Below are positions 25,087-36,294 of a stretch of DNA of 64,000 bases, one piece after another. The DNA is from Stigmatella aurantiaca. GTDB taxonomy: Bacteria > Myxococcota > Myxococcia > Myxococcales > Myxococcaceae. Each line of letters starts with the position of its first letter. The first letter of the stretch is position 1. The stretch is from positions 62,001 through 126,000 of the forward strand of contig NZ_FOAP01000015.1 of assembly GCF_900109545.1 (NCBI RefSeq), read 5' to 3'. The position numbers were made by a program, and so were the translations under genes. Below the pieces are notes generated by a model that saw nothing but the letters and a program-made list of their open reading frames with translations, was not told where the DNA came from and searched no databases.

Positions 25087-26690
25087 GAACCGAACCCTCC
25101 TGGAACCAACGAATCGCCCTTCACCGTGCCACGCAATCCCACGAACGGCAGCGTCTCGAGATCTCTCCGCGCGGCCTCAATCTCCGGCGGCGCCGACTTC
25201 GGCACCGGCGCCTTGCGGCCCAGCCGCTGCTCCGACCAGTACCCATCCACCGCGAGCTGCCCGAGCAGCTGCCCCGTGTTCACCCCGAGCGTCACCGAGC
25301 CCGGCGCCCGCAGGCCCGCCACCACCGGCCCCGCCGCGTTGAGCAGGTTGGGGCTCTGGCCCTCACACGCGTTCTGCACCCGCTGGAGCACCTCCAGCGA
25401 GGAGGACAGCACGCGGTGGCCGCACAGCGTGGAGTGGAACAGCTTGTTGCCGCCGTTGAAGATGCGCTCCAGCGCGGGCGCATCGTCCGGGCGGCCCCAG
25501 AGCACGGCGAACTCGTGCTCCAGCGCCGAGTCCCCCCGCGGGGTCCACACCAGCGCCACCTGGCGCGTGAGCACCTTGCCCTCGTCGTCTCCGCGCCAGT
25601 ACGCCTGGATGCGCGCGGCATCCAGCGTGTCGGGCAGCTTGAGCTGGAGCGCCAGCAGCACCGGCGTCTCCGCCGGCACGAGCTTCAGCAGCTCCTCGGA
25701 CAGCGGCGCCGTGTCCAGGCGCACCTCGTCCGCGAGCTTGCCGGCGATGCCCCGGGCCACCAGCCGCGAGCCCTCGGCGGCGAAGCCCAGCCGCGTCTCC
25801 TCCTTCATGCCCAGCACGTGCGAGAGCAGCGCCAGCTCGCGCCCCAGGTGCTCGTGCTGGAAGCCCAGCTCCACGTCCACGCCCTCGGGCGCCTCCAGCT
25901 CCAGCTTCCCCGCGCACAGGCCGCGCAGCACCATGGCGGGCTGGCGCGCCAGCACCAGCCGGTCCCCCACGCGGCCCGCGTACAGGGACTGCTCGGCCAC
26001 GAGCCAGCGCGAAATCACGAAGCCCCCTTCCGGCATGGAGACGGAGGGCTCGGCGCCGGACGGGCACTCCTTCGCGGTGTAGCCGCCGCGGCGCGCCACC
26101 TGCTCCATGGCCTCGAAGGCCGCCGTGGCCCCGGCCGGGGCCTTGGGCACGATGAAGGCCGGGGCCGTGGCGTCCTCCGGCCCCACGAACCACTGCATGC
26201 GGAAGGGCACATCCAGCAGCCGGCCCGCCACCACGTCGAACACGCCCTCCTTGAAGGAGGCCTTCAGGTCCTCGCCCGAGGTGCCGAAGAAGGCGGCCCA
26301 GGAGCTGGCGAAGCCCTGGCCCAGCGGCTTCTTCATCTGCTCCTGGAGCCAGGCATTGCCCACGAGCGCCTGGCGCACCCGCGCGGGCGCGTACACGTCC
26401 ACCCAGACCGCGGGCAGGCCCTGCTGCGGGATGTCCTCCAGGGGCGTGGGCGCGGACGGCTCGGGCATGCCCTCCACCGTGGCCCCGGCGCTGGGGGGGC
26501 CCGAGGGCTTGGAGGGCCCGGCCACCGGCGTCTCCTTGCCGGAGTCCGCGCCCCGGCGGCCGAGGATGAAGGCGCCCACCACCAGCGCCGTCACCACGAT
26601 GGTGCCCACGCCGATGAGCACCCACTTGAGCATTCCCGGCTTCGGCGGCGGCGGGGGCGCGCCGGGAGGCGGGGGAGAGACAGCAGTCAT
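25083..26690 (-). CDS. YfaA-like (DUF2138) membrane-anchored protein of the macroglobulin operon
   Basis: The 535-residue protein starts at ATG 26690, with AAGGAG 8 bases upstream and an ATGA overlap with the yfaT stop. A proline-rich N-terminus precedes one membrane helix (KWVLIGVGTIVVTALVVGAF, residues about 22-42), so nearly all of the protein is periplasmic. The body is an undivided domain with VWVDVYAPARVRQALVGN, TSGEDLKASFKEGVFDVVAG and LALQLKLPDTLDA. No catalytic motif is apparent. Assignment to the YfaA/DUF2138 family rests mostly on operon position plus size and topology. Its own stop overlaps the yfaS start, which implies coupled translation. Confidence 0.7.
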   Translation of the reverse strand: MTAVSPPPPGAPPPPPKPGMLKWVLIGVGTIVVTALVVGAFILGRRGADSGKETPVAGPSKPSGPPSAGATVEGMPEPSAPTPLEDIPQQGLPAVWVDVYAPARVRQALVGNAWLQEQMKKPLGQGFASSWAAFFGTSGEDLKASFKEGVFDVVAGRLLDVPFRMQWFVGPEDATAPAFIVPKAPAGATAAFEAMEQVARRGGYTAKECPSGAEPSVSMPEGGFVISRWLVAEQSLYAGRVGDRLVLARQPAMVLRGLCAGKLELEAPEGVDVELGFQHEHLGRELALLSHVLGMKEETRLGFAAEGSRLVARGIAGKLADEVRLDTAPLSEELLKLVPAETPVLLALQLKLPDTLDAARIQAYWRGDDEGKVLTRQVALVWTPRGDSALEHEFAVLWGRPDDAPALERIFNGGNKLFHSTLCGHRVLSSSLEVLQRVQNACEGQSPNLLNAAGPVVAGLRAPGSVTLGVNTGQLLGQLAVDGYWSEQRLGRKAPVPKSAPPEIEAARRDLETLPFVGLRGTVKGDSLVPGGFGS

Positions 26691-27304
26691 GGCATCCACT
26701 CCTTGAAGCGGAAGAAGCCGAGGAAGGCGGTGTTCTGGGGCACGGGGCGCCACTCGATGGGCGCCTCGGTGGCGAGCGTGCGCAGCACGCCGGTGCGCAC
26801 CGCGGCGCCCTGCTCGCCCGGGTGATAGACGACGCGCGCGGGCGCGTGCGCCTTGTCCTCCGGGCGCACCACCAGCATGAGATGGAAGACGGGGCCCGCG
26901 TCCTGCTCCTGGCGGAAGGCGAGCACGTCGCCCGTGCGCACCGCCTCGAGCGCCGCCTCATCCCGGCCCAGGGACACGAAGCTGCGCGTCAGCAGCGTCT
27001 CCGCGTCCGCGAACTCCGAGGGGGCGCCCCGGCCATCGGCCCACAGGGGCCGCGCCAGGCGCTCGGGGAAGAAGCGCCGGTGCGCGGCGCGGTAGGCAAA
27101 GCGCACCAGGCCCGCGCAGTCGCGCTGCGCCGGGTGCCAGGCAGGGTCCATCGTCTGGAGCTGCGCGAGCGCCACCTGGGCCAGCTCCCGGCGCAGGAGC
27201 ACATCCCGGGCCTCGCGCGGGTGGGCCCCGGCGGGCGCCCCGGGGGCGGCCGCGGGCTGCGGCACGGCACCCGCGAGCACGAGCATGAGGGACAGAAGGG
27301 GCAT
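26687..27304 (-). CDS. yfaT: YfaT-like (DUF1175) NlpC/P60-like protein
   Basis: The 205-residue protein has an export signal (LLSLMLVLAGAVPQPAAA). The core QRDCAGLVRFAYRAAHRR and a later FHLMLVV match E. coli YfaT (DCAGLVRFA ... HLMV), giving a Cys/His pair as in NlpC/P60 cysteine hydrolases. PDSNP-like C-terminus is replaced by PVPQNTAFLGFFRFKEW. It is likely a periplasmic protein that acts with the macroglobulin system, possibly on peptidoglycan. It sits 21 bases after yfaP and overlaps the next gene. Confidence 0.82.
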   Translation of the reverse strand: MPLLSLMLVLAGAVPQPAAAPGAPAGAHPREARDVLLRRELAQVALAQLQTMDPAWHPAQRDCAGLVRFAYRAAHRRFFPERLARPLWADGRGAPSEFADAETLLTRSFVSLGRDEAALEAVRTGDVLAFRQEQDAGPVFHLMLVVRPEDKAHAPARVVYHPGEQGAAVRTGVLRTLATEAPIEWRPVPQNTAFLGFFRFKEWMP

Positions 27305-27325
27305 GGAGCGGATGCGGAAGAGGGC

Positions 27326-28240
27326 CTACTCCCCCTCGTACTCCCCGCCGCCCTCGTCGCCGCCGCCGTCGCCGTTGGAGCTGATCTGCTTGGCGGTCTC
27401 CTCCAGGTTCCCGGGCCAGGAGGGGTGCGTGGGCTTCGGGTCCTGCGAGGGCACGTACACCTCCGCCTGGTTGGCCCCGAGGATGTTGACCCACGCGAGC
27501 ACGCGCGTGGTGCCCGGGGTGGCCAGGGGAATGCTCACCCTGCGGCGCACCTCGCCGGGCGTGCCCTCGAAGAGCGCCAGGTTGAGCGTGGCCACCGTGT
27601 GGGCCTTGTCGCCGCTGGGCCAGTAGTTGGTGGCCACCAGGTACACGCCCTTGGGCGGCGCCCGGTGGATATAAAGGTAGGGCCCGTAGGCCGGCTGGTC
27701 GAAGTCGCCGCCCTGCTCGTTGAGGAAGAACGTGCCGCCGCTGGGGCTCGCCGTGTCCGCCCAGTACACGTGCGCCATCTTCGTCCCGTCCAGCACCCCG
27801 TCCTTGAGGCTCTCCTGGGTGGGCTCGTAGAGGTGCAGGTCCGTGTACACCCCTTCCGTGTCGCTCGTGAGGATGACCTTGAAGGGCACGGGGGGAATCT
27901 GCGCGTAGGCGGTCACCTGGGCGCGCGCGGTGCCCGCCTTGTTCGTGGCCATCACCGTGACGATGTTCTTGCCGCTGGCGGCGGGAAACTTGCGGCTGAA
28001 ACGGCCGTTGTAGGTGCGCATCAGGTAGCGGTCGCCGTTGATGGAGACCACCACCGGGTCCACGGTGGTGTCGCTGAGGGAGCCCTCCACGAGCATCATC
28101 CGGTCCACCGTCCAGCCGCCCGTGGGCGCCGTGAGCGTCACCTTGGCGAGCTGCGTGCCCTTGCCGATGGGAACGCCCTGCTGGCGAGGATGTGCCGGGG
28201 GCGTCTGCGTCAGAAGAAGGGCCAGGAAGGCTGTCAGCAT
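27326..28240 (-). CDS. yfaP: YfaP-like (DUF2135) secreted protein
   Basis: The 304-residue protein has a signal peptide (LTAFLALLLTQTPPAHP). Residues about 40-120 look like an Ig/cadherin-type strand domain (NIVTVMATNKAGTARAQV). The rest matches DUF2135: LTSDTEGVYTDLHLYEP, SGGTFFLNEQGGDF, YGPYLYIHRAPPKGVYLV. DUF2135 is the YfaP signature, and this is the first gene of the macroglobulin set. A histidine kinase gene ends 48 bases upstream in the same direction, so it may be co-transcribed. The acidic C-terminus (GGGDEGGGEYEGE) is low complexity. Confidence 0.8.
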   Translation of the reverse strand: MLTAFLALLLTQTPPAHPRQQGVPIGKGTQLAKVTLTAPTGGWTVDRMMLVEGSLSDTTVDPVVVSINGDRYLMRTYNGRFSRKFPAASGKNIVTVMATNKAGTARAQVTAYAQIPPVPFKVILTSDTEGVYTDLHLYEPTQESLKDGVLDGTKMAHVYWADTASPSGGTFFLNEQGGDFDQPAYGPYLYIHRAPPKGVYLVATNYWPSGDKAHTVATLNLALFEGTPGEVRRRVSIPLATPGTTRVLAWVNILGANQAEVYVPSQDPKPTHPSWPGNLEETAKQISSNGDGGGDEGGGEYEGE

Positions 28241-28288
28241 GGGAGCGCCGTCAGGGGGGGCGAAGGGCCCCCGGAAGGATTGACGGGG

Positions 28289-31057
<2,769 letters not shown>

Positions 31058-31162
31058 GGCCGTGCTGTGACTGACAGAGTGAACACCCTCCTCAGAAGCG
31101 TGTGTTCCACGCCTCCAGCCCAGCCCTCTCTGGCATGGCCCGGCGGCAGCCAGGCGGCCTCA

Positions 31163-31717
31163 TCACTTGGCCTGCCCCTCGGGCCGTGGCGCCTCGAACA
31201 CGCGCAGCGTCCAGAGCGAGCCGGTGTCGAAGCCCGGCAGCTTCTGCGGGTTGAAGAGGCTCGCGCTCGAGATGAAGCCGCCCGCGTAGGCCGCGGGGAA
31301 CTCCGTCAGCTTCAGCGCGCACGTGGTGAGCACCACCCCGGCGCGGGGCACCGCGTTGCTCACCATGGTGCACCGCCCGAGCGCGGTGAAGCGCCCCTCG
31401 GGCAGCTCGAAGCGCACGAAGATGTCCGCCTGGGAGCCCTCGGCGAAGGTGCGGTCCTGGATGCGCACGCACGCCAGCCCCGTGCCCACCCGCTTCGGTT
31501 CCCCGGCGAGCACCCGCGCGGTGCCGCCGTCGATGCGCATCGCGTACAGGCCCGCAGGCAGCCGCACGTTCACCGGGAAGGGCGCCCGGTCACAGCCCTT
31601 CGGGTCCGTGGCCCCGGCATCCTCCTGCGAGCGGAACTGATACACCACCTCCCCGGCGAGCCCGGGGGTGGGCAGGGCCCAGAGCCCCAGCACGAGACAC
31701 GGCAGCCAGTGGCTCAT
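31163..31717 (-). CDS. Secreted protein of unknown function
   Basis: The 184-residue protein starts at ATG 31717, with AAGGAG six bases upstream. It has a Sec signal (LPCLVLGLWALPTPGLAG). The mature part has five cysteines and beta-rich segments (APFPVNVRLPAGLYAMRI, ADIFVRFELPEGRFTALG). I recognise no family. It is the third gene of the operon that starts with the KAS III-like enzyme, 22 bases after the DUF2378 stop. Confidence 0.75.
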   Translation of the reverse strand: MSHWLPCLVLGLWALPTPGLAGEVVYQFRSQEDAGATDPKGCDRAPFPVNVRLPAGLYAMRIDGGTARVLAGEPKRVGTGLACVRIQDRTFAEGSQADIFVRFELPEGRFTALGRCTMVSNAVPRAGVVLTTCALKLTEFPAAYAGGFISSASLFNPQKLPGFDTGSLWTLRVFEAPRPEGQAK

Positions 31718-31739
31718 CACGGACTCCTTCGTCCCCTGG

Positions 31740-32360
31740 CTAGCGCCAGGTGAAGTCATATTCGCTGTCGAGCTCGCCCGTGGCCCGCCCCTGGACCTGG
31801 AACGTCTTGGCCCCGGCCTCCAGCAGCAGCCCCCGCAGGATGCCCTCGTGGTAGGCATGGGGCAGGAAGTCGCGCTTGATGACGAAGTGGCCCGTGCCCT
31901 CCGGGGTGCAGCGCAGGGTGCGCTCGCCATAGCTCACCGCCGCGCGGTAGCTGGAGGGCAGCTGGCTGAGGATGCGCGTCATGCTGCCCCCTGCGAGCAG
32001 CAGCATCGTCTTGCCGGCCATGGACGAGAGGAAGTCGCGCGAGGACTGCTCGCCGATCCACCGCAGCGTGGCCTCGCACCCGCCCAGCCGGGGCCCCACG
32101 TTCTCCACCGTGGCCAGGCACAGCCGCAGGAAGCTGGCCACCGGGTAGCTGAAGAAGTCCACGTGCTTGCGCTCGCCGGTGACTTCGTGGCACCGGCGCG
32201 CCACGTCCTCGCCCGCCAGCTTCCGGACCGCCCCCAGCGCGCCGTTGAAGAACATCCCCCGCGCCGTGTCCTCCGGCTTGGCCAGGGAGATGTTGTGCTC
32301 CAGGTGCCGCTGCGAGTTGAGCACCATCCCCGCCCGCACCGGCTGGCCCTGACCCATCAT
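31740..32360 (-). CDS. DUF2378 (TIGR02265) myxobacterial protein
   Basis: The 206-residue protein starts at ATG 32360 behind AAGGAG. It shows the family pattern: ARGMFFNGALGAVRKL, HVDFFSYPVASFLRL, LGGCEATLRWIGEQS, LSQLPSSYRAAVSYGERT, DFLPHAYHEGILRGLL and a closing LDSEYDFTW. The family is restricted to Myxococcales and has no established function. The DFLP...YHEG region is reminiscent of 4-vinyl-reductase-like heme/NO folds, but that is inference. It sits between a KAS III-like gene and a secreted-protein gene, in the same operon. Confidence 0.87.
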   Translation of the reverse strand: MMGQGQPVRAGMVLNSQRHLEHNISLAKPEDTARGMFFNGALGAVRKLAGEDVARRCHEVTGERKHVDFFSYPVASFLRLCLATVENVGPRLGGCEATLRWIGEQSSRDFLSSMAGKTMLLLAGGSMTRILSQLPSSYRAAVSYGERTLRCTPEGTGHFVIKRDFLPHAYHEGILRGLLLEAGAKTFQVQGRATGELDSEYDFTWR

Positions 32361-32394
32361 GAGCTTCTCCTTGGTCCGCAGACCCCTGCGTCCA

Positions 32395-33507
32395 TCACAA
32401 CCGCACCAGCTGCGCGCCGTAGTGCACGTTGGCGCCCACCGCCGCCACGAGGACCAGATCGCCGCTGCCCAGGCGCACCCGGCCTGCCTCCAGGTCCTCC
32501 GCCAGCAGGATGAGCATTCCCGCGGCGGACGTGTTGCCGTAGCGGTCCACATTGAGGGCCACCGCCCCGGTGGGCAAGCCGGCCCCCTGGGTGAAGCGCT
32601 CCATCAGCCGCTTGTTCGGCTGGTGGAAGTAGTAGCGCCGCACCTCGGCGCGCAGCTCCGGCCGGCCTTCGAGCACCCGCTCGATGCACTGGCCCATGTA
32701 GCGCGGGTAGCTGTCGGCCACGGTGGTCCCATCCACCACGAAGGCCATGTCCGCGGGGCGCGCCCGGCCCTGGTAGGGCATGCGCATCATCCCGCCCCCC
32801 CGGCGCAGCACCAGCATCTCGTGGGTATTGCCCGACAGGCTCGCCAGGATGCCCGTGTCCTCCCCCGCATCCGCGCGCAGCACCACCGCGCCCGCCCCGT
32901 CCCCGAACACGTACGCGGACAGGTAGGCGTTGAGCGGCTTGCGCCCCGGGCCCGGCACCACCTCGTCCGTGTACACCTCCGGGTGGAGCTGGGGCGACAG
33001 GAGCGTGGAGGCCACCACCGCCACCGTGCGGAAGCGCCCCCCCGCCATCATCTTCTGCACCAGGTCGATGACGTACGGCGTGCCGCCACACCCATCATCG
33101 ATGACCAGCGCGAAGGCGTCCTCGCGGCACCCCAGGCGCTGGTGCAGCCCCATGGCGTCGTGGTTGAAGTTCAGCTCGTCCGGCGTGCAGGTGACGAGGA
33201 ACACCGCGTCGAGCTCTTGTGCCTCCAGCCCCGCCTGCGCCAGCGCGCGCCGCAGCGCCACCTCGCACATGTCCGTGTTGGAGACGGGGCAGCCGGGCAT
33301 GTCTTCGTCCGGCGGGGGAACCGCCCGGCCGTCCTCGCCCAGCTCCCACAGGTAGCGCCGCTCGAGGATCCCCGTCTTCTCCAGGATGCGCTCGGCGGAC
33401 CAGCCCGGAAACGCCCGGGCGATGCGCTCGTTGTTGATGATCCGGGAAGGGACAAACGCCCCTGCTCCAGCGATCCGGACACCCCTGCCTGGCGTCTCTT
33501 GCTTCAT
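32395..33507 (-). CDS. KAS III-like beta-ketoacyl synthase (FabH/CerJ superfamily)
   Basis: The 370-residue thiolase-fold enzyme has the KAS III triad: Cys140 in VIDDGCGG, His295 in FHQPNKR, and Asn325 in DRYGNTSAAG. The early regions RIAGAGAFVPSRIINN, ILEKTGILERR and FLVTCTPDEL are typical. Condensation would join an acyl-CoA starter to malonyl-ACP, or transfer an acyl group as in secondary-metabolism FabH homologues. It stands apart from fab genes and is preceded by a sigma-54-type promoter, so a developmental or secondary-metabolite lipid role is likelier than housekeeping FabH. The flanking DGC is unusual but leaves the nucleophile intact. Confidence 0.87.
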   Translation of the reverse strand: MKQETPGRGVRIAGAGAFVPSRIINNERIARAFPGWSAERILEKTGILERRYLWELGEDGRAVPPPDEDMPGCPVSNTDMCEVALRRALAQAGLEAQELDAVFLVTCTPDELNFNHDAMGLHQRLGCREDAFALVIDDGCGGTPYVIDLVQKMMAGGRFRTVAVVASTLLSPQLHPEVYTDEVVPGPGRKPLNAYLSAYVFGDGAGAVVLRADAGEDTGILASLSGNTHEMLVLRRGGGMMRMPYQGRARPADMAFVVDGTTVADSYPRYMGQCIERVLEGRPELRAEVRRYYFHQPNKRLMERFTQGAGLPTGAVALNVDRYGNTSAAGMLILLAEDLEAGRVRLGSGDLVLVAAVGANVHYGAQLVRL

Positions 33508-33534
33508 TCGTGAGCCCTCGCCCGCACCTTCAGC

Positions 33535-33550
33535 AGCAGAAAGCGTGCCA
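33535..33550 (-). promoter_or_regulatory. Near-consensus sigma-54 promoter for the KAS III operon
   Basis: On the minus strand the element reads TGGCACGCTTTCTGCT. It aligns position for position with the consensus TGGCACGN4TTGCW, the only core mismatch being C for the first T of TTGC. GG and GC are correctly spaced for -24/-12. The transcript would start near 33523, about 16 bases before ATG 33507. Sigma-54 promoters need an enhancer-binding activator, which myxobacteria have in large numbers. Confidence 0.65.
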
Positions 33551-33654
33551 TTCAGTAAGTAGCTGCAATCGCAAGAAGCCGAGACATCACTTGTTTCATT
33601 GTTGAACTATAGAGCCCTCTGTCTTTCCGGCGTAAGCCTGGAAATCAAAACTTT

Positions 33655-33677
33655 TTCCTGAAACATTCATTCCTGAA
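33655..33677. promoter_or_regulatory. Paired TTCCTGAA direct repeats, possible enhancer site
   Basis: TTCCTGAA occurs at 33655-33662 and again at 33670-33677, 15 bp apart, in an AT-rich patch. This is about 105-125 bp upstream of the -24 element, the usual distance for an activator site of a sigma-54 promoter. Elsewhere in the 331-bp gap 33508-33838 I see no gene. Confidence 0.35.
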
Positions 33678-33838
33678 GCACGAAGCTCTCGGATGAAGCA
33701 GCGGGCCGCACGTGGAGTGGAAGTTTCCCCGCACGGCCGTGCAAACGGGCCCAGGTGCGGCAAGCAGCCAGCCTGAGCATTGCGGAGGGGGAGGGTGCGG
33801 CGTGAAGCCCGGGGCCCATGCGCCCCAGGCCCGGCGGA

Positions 33839-34033
33839 TCAGACGTGCGAGGCCTTCCACTGCCCTTCGAGCACGAGTTCGCCGGCGATGTCCTGCACCG
33901 CCGTGGCGCGGGCGGACACGGCCAGCCACCGCTGCCAGGCTTCCTGGGTGCCATCCAACGCCCGGTGGGCCTGGAGCAACTCCAGCTGCGTCATCATCAG
34001 CAGCGTCGACAGCTGCAGGGACTCCAGTTGCAT
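33839..34033 (-). CDS. Small helical protein, function unknown
   Basis: The 64-residue frame starts at ATG 34033 behind GGGGAGGAGG. It has strong third-position GC, no rare codons, and an amphipathic, Leu/Gln-rich sequence (LQLSTLLMMTQLELLQAHRA, then ARATAVQDIAGELVLEG). It looks like a real helical small protein. No family is recognised. It is transcribed leftward, upstream of the sigma-54 operon, but the 331-bp gap makes co-transcription unlikely. Confidence 0.55.
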   Translation of the reverse strand: MQLESLQLSTLLMMTQLELLQAHRALDGTQEAWQRWLAVSARATAVQDIAGELVLEGQWKASHV

Positions 34034-34229
34034 CGCCTCCTCCCCTCGAGCGTGCAGGCCCCAGATTTAGCACCCCCCTCCCCTTTCGGGAAGTGACAAC
34101 CCCGCCAGAACTGAAATACACGTCTAAACAGAACAGGCAAACTGGATATTGGCCGCTGGAGCGGAGCCATTTATCTTGCCCCTTCCACCCCGGCCGGGCC
34201 CTCTCCCCCGGTCCGCCGGTGCCGGTGCC

Positions 34230-35003
34230 ATGGGCTACGTCCACATCCTTCGTGAGTTCGCCTCCCCCCAGGAGGGCTTTAACCGCACGGTCCGCATCTA
34301 CACCCCCGAGGGGTACGACGCGCACGCCGCGCACCGCTACCCGGTGCTCTACATGCAGGATGGGCAGAACGTCTTCGCCCACCCGGAGTCGGCGCTGTTC
34401 GACACGTGGTGCGCCAACCACACGCTGGAGGCCCTGGTGCACGGCGGGCACGTGGAGCCGTGGCTCATCGTCGCGGTGGACTCCGGGATGGGCCGGATGC
34501 AGGAGTACTCGCCGTGGGGCGAGCCGCACCGGGGCGGGCAGACGCGGGGCGAGCTGTACGGGCGCTTCCTGGTGGAGACGCTCAAGCCGTACGTGGACCG
34601 CGTGTACCGCACGCGGCCCGGGGCCCAGTGGACGGGCGTGGCGGGCTCGTCGCTCGGCGGGCTCATCTCGCTGTACCTCGGGTGGAAGTACCCGGAGGTG
34701 TATGGCCGCATCGGCGGGTTCTCCCCGTCGGTGATGTGGCACCGGGGCAAGCTCTTCCAGCAGTGGAAGGCCCACCCGCGCACCTGGACGCGCATCTACC
34801 TGGACGCGGGCCTCACGGAGACCATCGTCCCGGGCGGCGAGGTGCTCGCCTACGGCGATGCGACGCGCGACTTCCACGAGCACCTGCAGGACCTGGGCTA
34901 TGGCCCCCACGAGCTGGCGCTCGTGCTGGAGCCGGGCGGCGAGCACCACGAGAGCGCGTGGCAGCGAAGGCTCCCCGCCGCCCTGCAGTGGCTGCTGCGC
35001 TAA
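34230..35003 (+). CDS. Alpha/beta-hydrolase of the putative esterase (Fes/EsterD-like) family
   Basis: The 257-residue protein starts at ATG 34230 (MGYVHILREF); upstream in-frame codons encode a poor leader. The fold marks are TVRIYTPEGYD, RYPVLYMQDGQNVF, the nucleophile elbow GSSLGG in VAGSSLGGLIS, and a late GGEHHESAW supplying the catalytic His. Family members hydrolyse esters such as trilactone siderophores, feruloyl or formyl-glutathione esters. No signal peptide is seen. It ends 3 bases from a converging gene. The upstream gap 34034-34229 holds an AT-rich promoter candidate but no clear -35/-10 pair. Confidence 0.82.
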   Translation: MGYVHILREFASPQEGFNRTVRIYTPEGYDAHAAHRYPVLYMQDGQNVFAHPESALFDTWCANHTLEALVHGGHVEPWLIVAVDSGMGRMQEYSPWGEPHRGGQTRGELYGRFLVETLKPYVDRVYRTRPGAQWTGVAGSSLGGLISLYLGWKYPEVYGRIGGFSPSVMWHRGKLFQQWKAHPRTWTRIYLDAGLTETIVPGGEVLAYGDATRDFHEHLQDLGYGPHELALVLEPGGEHHESAWQRRLPAALQWLLR

Positions 35004-35006
35004 GGC

Positions 35007-36173
35007 TCAGGCCGGCGTCTGGATGAAGCGGATGTCCTCGCGCAGGGCATCCAGCTCCACGTGGCGCGTGAGGTACATCTCGCTGCCCATGGCCGCGTGG
35101 TACACGGCAGGAAGCGCCGGGTTGTGGAGCACGAGCGCGGGCCCCAGCTTGCGCACCACCTCCTCGTGGGAGTGGCGGTAGGCGCGCCCCGCGCGCCGGG
35201 CGATGTGGCTCACGTGGAACTTCGGCGTGTAGCGGAAGGTGCCCACCGGGTCCCCCGTGGCCACGCGCGCCCAGAGCCGGTACACGTCGATTTCACACGC
35301 GTAGTTCATCATGTCCGTCATGAAGCCGCCGGGGGGCCGCAGGTTGGCCTCCAGCGCGACGAAGCGGCCATCCGGCAGCCGGAAGAACTCCAGGTGGAAC
35401 CAGCGCGCGCGCAGCCCCAGCGCCGCCACCGCCTGGCGGCCCAGCACGTCGAGCGCGGGCGGAATCTCCTTGAGGCTCCAGAAGGAGATGTCGCGCTTCT
35501 CGGTCACCACCTCCATCACCCCGTCGCTGTACTCGTGGCTCAGCGAGAAGAGGATGTGGCCCTCGTGGTCCACCAGCCCGTCATAGGTGACGATGGTGCC
35601 CTTCACGAAGGCCTGGGCCACATAGGCGGTGGGCAGGGGCTCCGCGAGCGCCTGGTCCACCTCGGCGTCGCTGCTGACCTTGAAGGTGTGGGCCGCGCCC
35701 ACGCCCACGTCGGGCTTGAGCACCAGCGGGTAGCCCACGCGCCGGGCCAGGGCCTTCACCTGGGCCGCGTCCGTCACCCTCTCCAGCTCCGGGTGGGGCA
35801 CCCCTGCCTGCTGGAACACGGAGGCCATGCCGGACTTGGTGCGCAGCCGCTGGATGTCCGAGGGAAAGAGCCCCGGCACCTGGAAGTCCTCGCGCAGCCG
35901 GGCCTCCACCTCCAGCCAGGACTCGTTGAGCGACTCGATGCGGTGGATGCGGCCGTGGCGCCAGGTGAGGTAGCCGGTGGCGCGCAGCAGCGCGTCGTAC
36001 TGGTGGAGGCTGGGGGTGAAGAAGTACTCGCGCAGCGACTCGCGCAGCTCCTGGCGGAGCGCATCGAAGGGCGCGTCTCCAATGGCCACCACGTTGACCC
36101 CCCGCTCGCGCAGGGCCGTGATGAAGTGGAAGTACTGGGGCGGGAAGTGGGGCGAGATGAAGACGAAGTTCAT
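35007..36173 (-). CDS. ATP-grasp ligase-like enzyme
   Basis: The 388-residue protein starts at ATG 36173 (MNFVFISPHFPPQYF). It has the ATP-grasp plan: N-terminal alpha/beta domain, KSGMASVFQQAGVPHPEL, ATP-lysine strand RVGYPLVLKPDVGVGA, VKGTIVTYDG, and metal-binding ALEANLRPPGG (Glu and Asn). Such enzymes join a carboxylate to an amine or thiol through an acyl-phosphate. The substrates are unknown; similar stand-alone proteins often make small peptides or modify amino acids. It lies 121 bases after ettA and converges with the esterase. Confidence 0.85.
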   Translation of the reverse strand: MNFVFISPHFPPQYFHFITALRERGVNVVAIGDAPFDALRQELRESLREYFFTPSLHQYDALLRATGYLTWRHGRIHRIESLNESWLEVEARLREDFQVPGLFPSDIQRLRTKSGMASVFQQAGVPHPELERVTDAAQVKALARRVGYPLVLKPDVGVGAAHTFKVSSDAEVDQALAEPLPTAYVAQAFVKGTIVTYDGLVDHEGHILFSLSHEYSDGVMEVVTEKRDISFWSLKEIPPALDVLGRQAVAALGLRARWFHLEFFRLPDGRFVALEANLRPPGGFMTDMMNYACEIDVYRLWARVATGDPVGTFRYTPKFHVSHIARRAGRAYRHSHEEVVRKLGPALVLHNPALPAVYHAAMGSEMYLTRHVELDALREDIRFIQTPA

Positions 36174-36294
36174 GGGCTGCCGGGGGACAGCGCCCCGGTG
36201 GCCCGCGACCATAGCGCGGGATTGGGCGCCGCCCACTTCCTGGCGTGAAGGTACGCAAGGGTAGGATTCCCCCGCGCCCTCCGGAGGGGCCCGC

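Noticed and set aside
20113-26082. A 1989-codon open frame on the plus strand antisense to yfaQ-yfaS-yfaA
   Set aside because: It is a mirror frame of high-GC coding DNA. Its product is low-complexity His/Arg/Ala/Gly-rich with no domain, while the minus strand encodes recognisable families.
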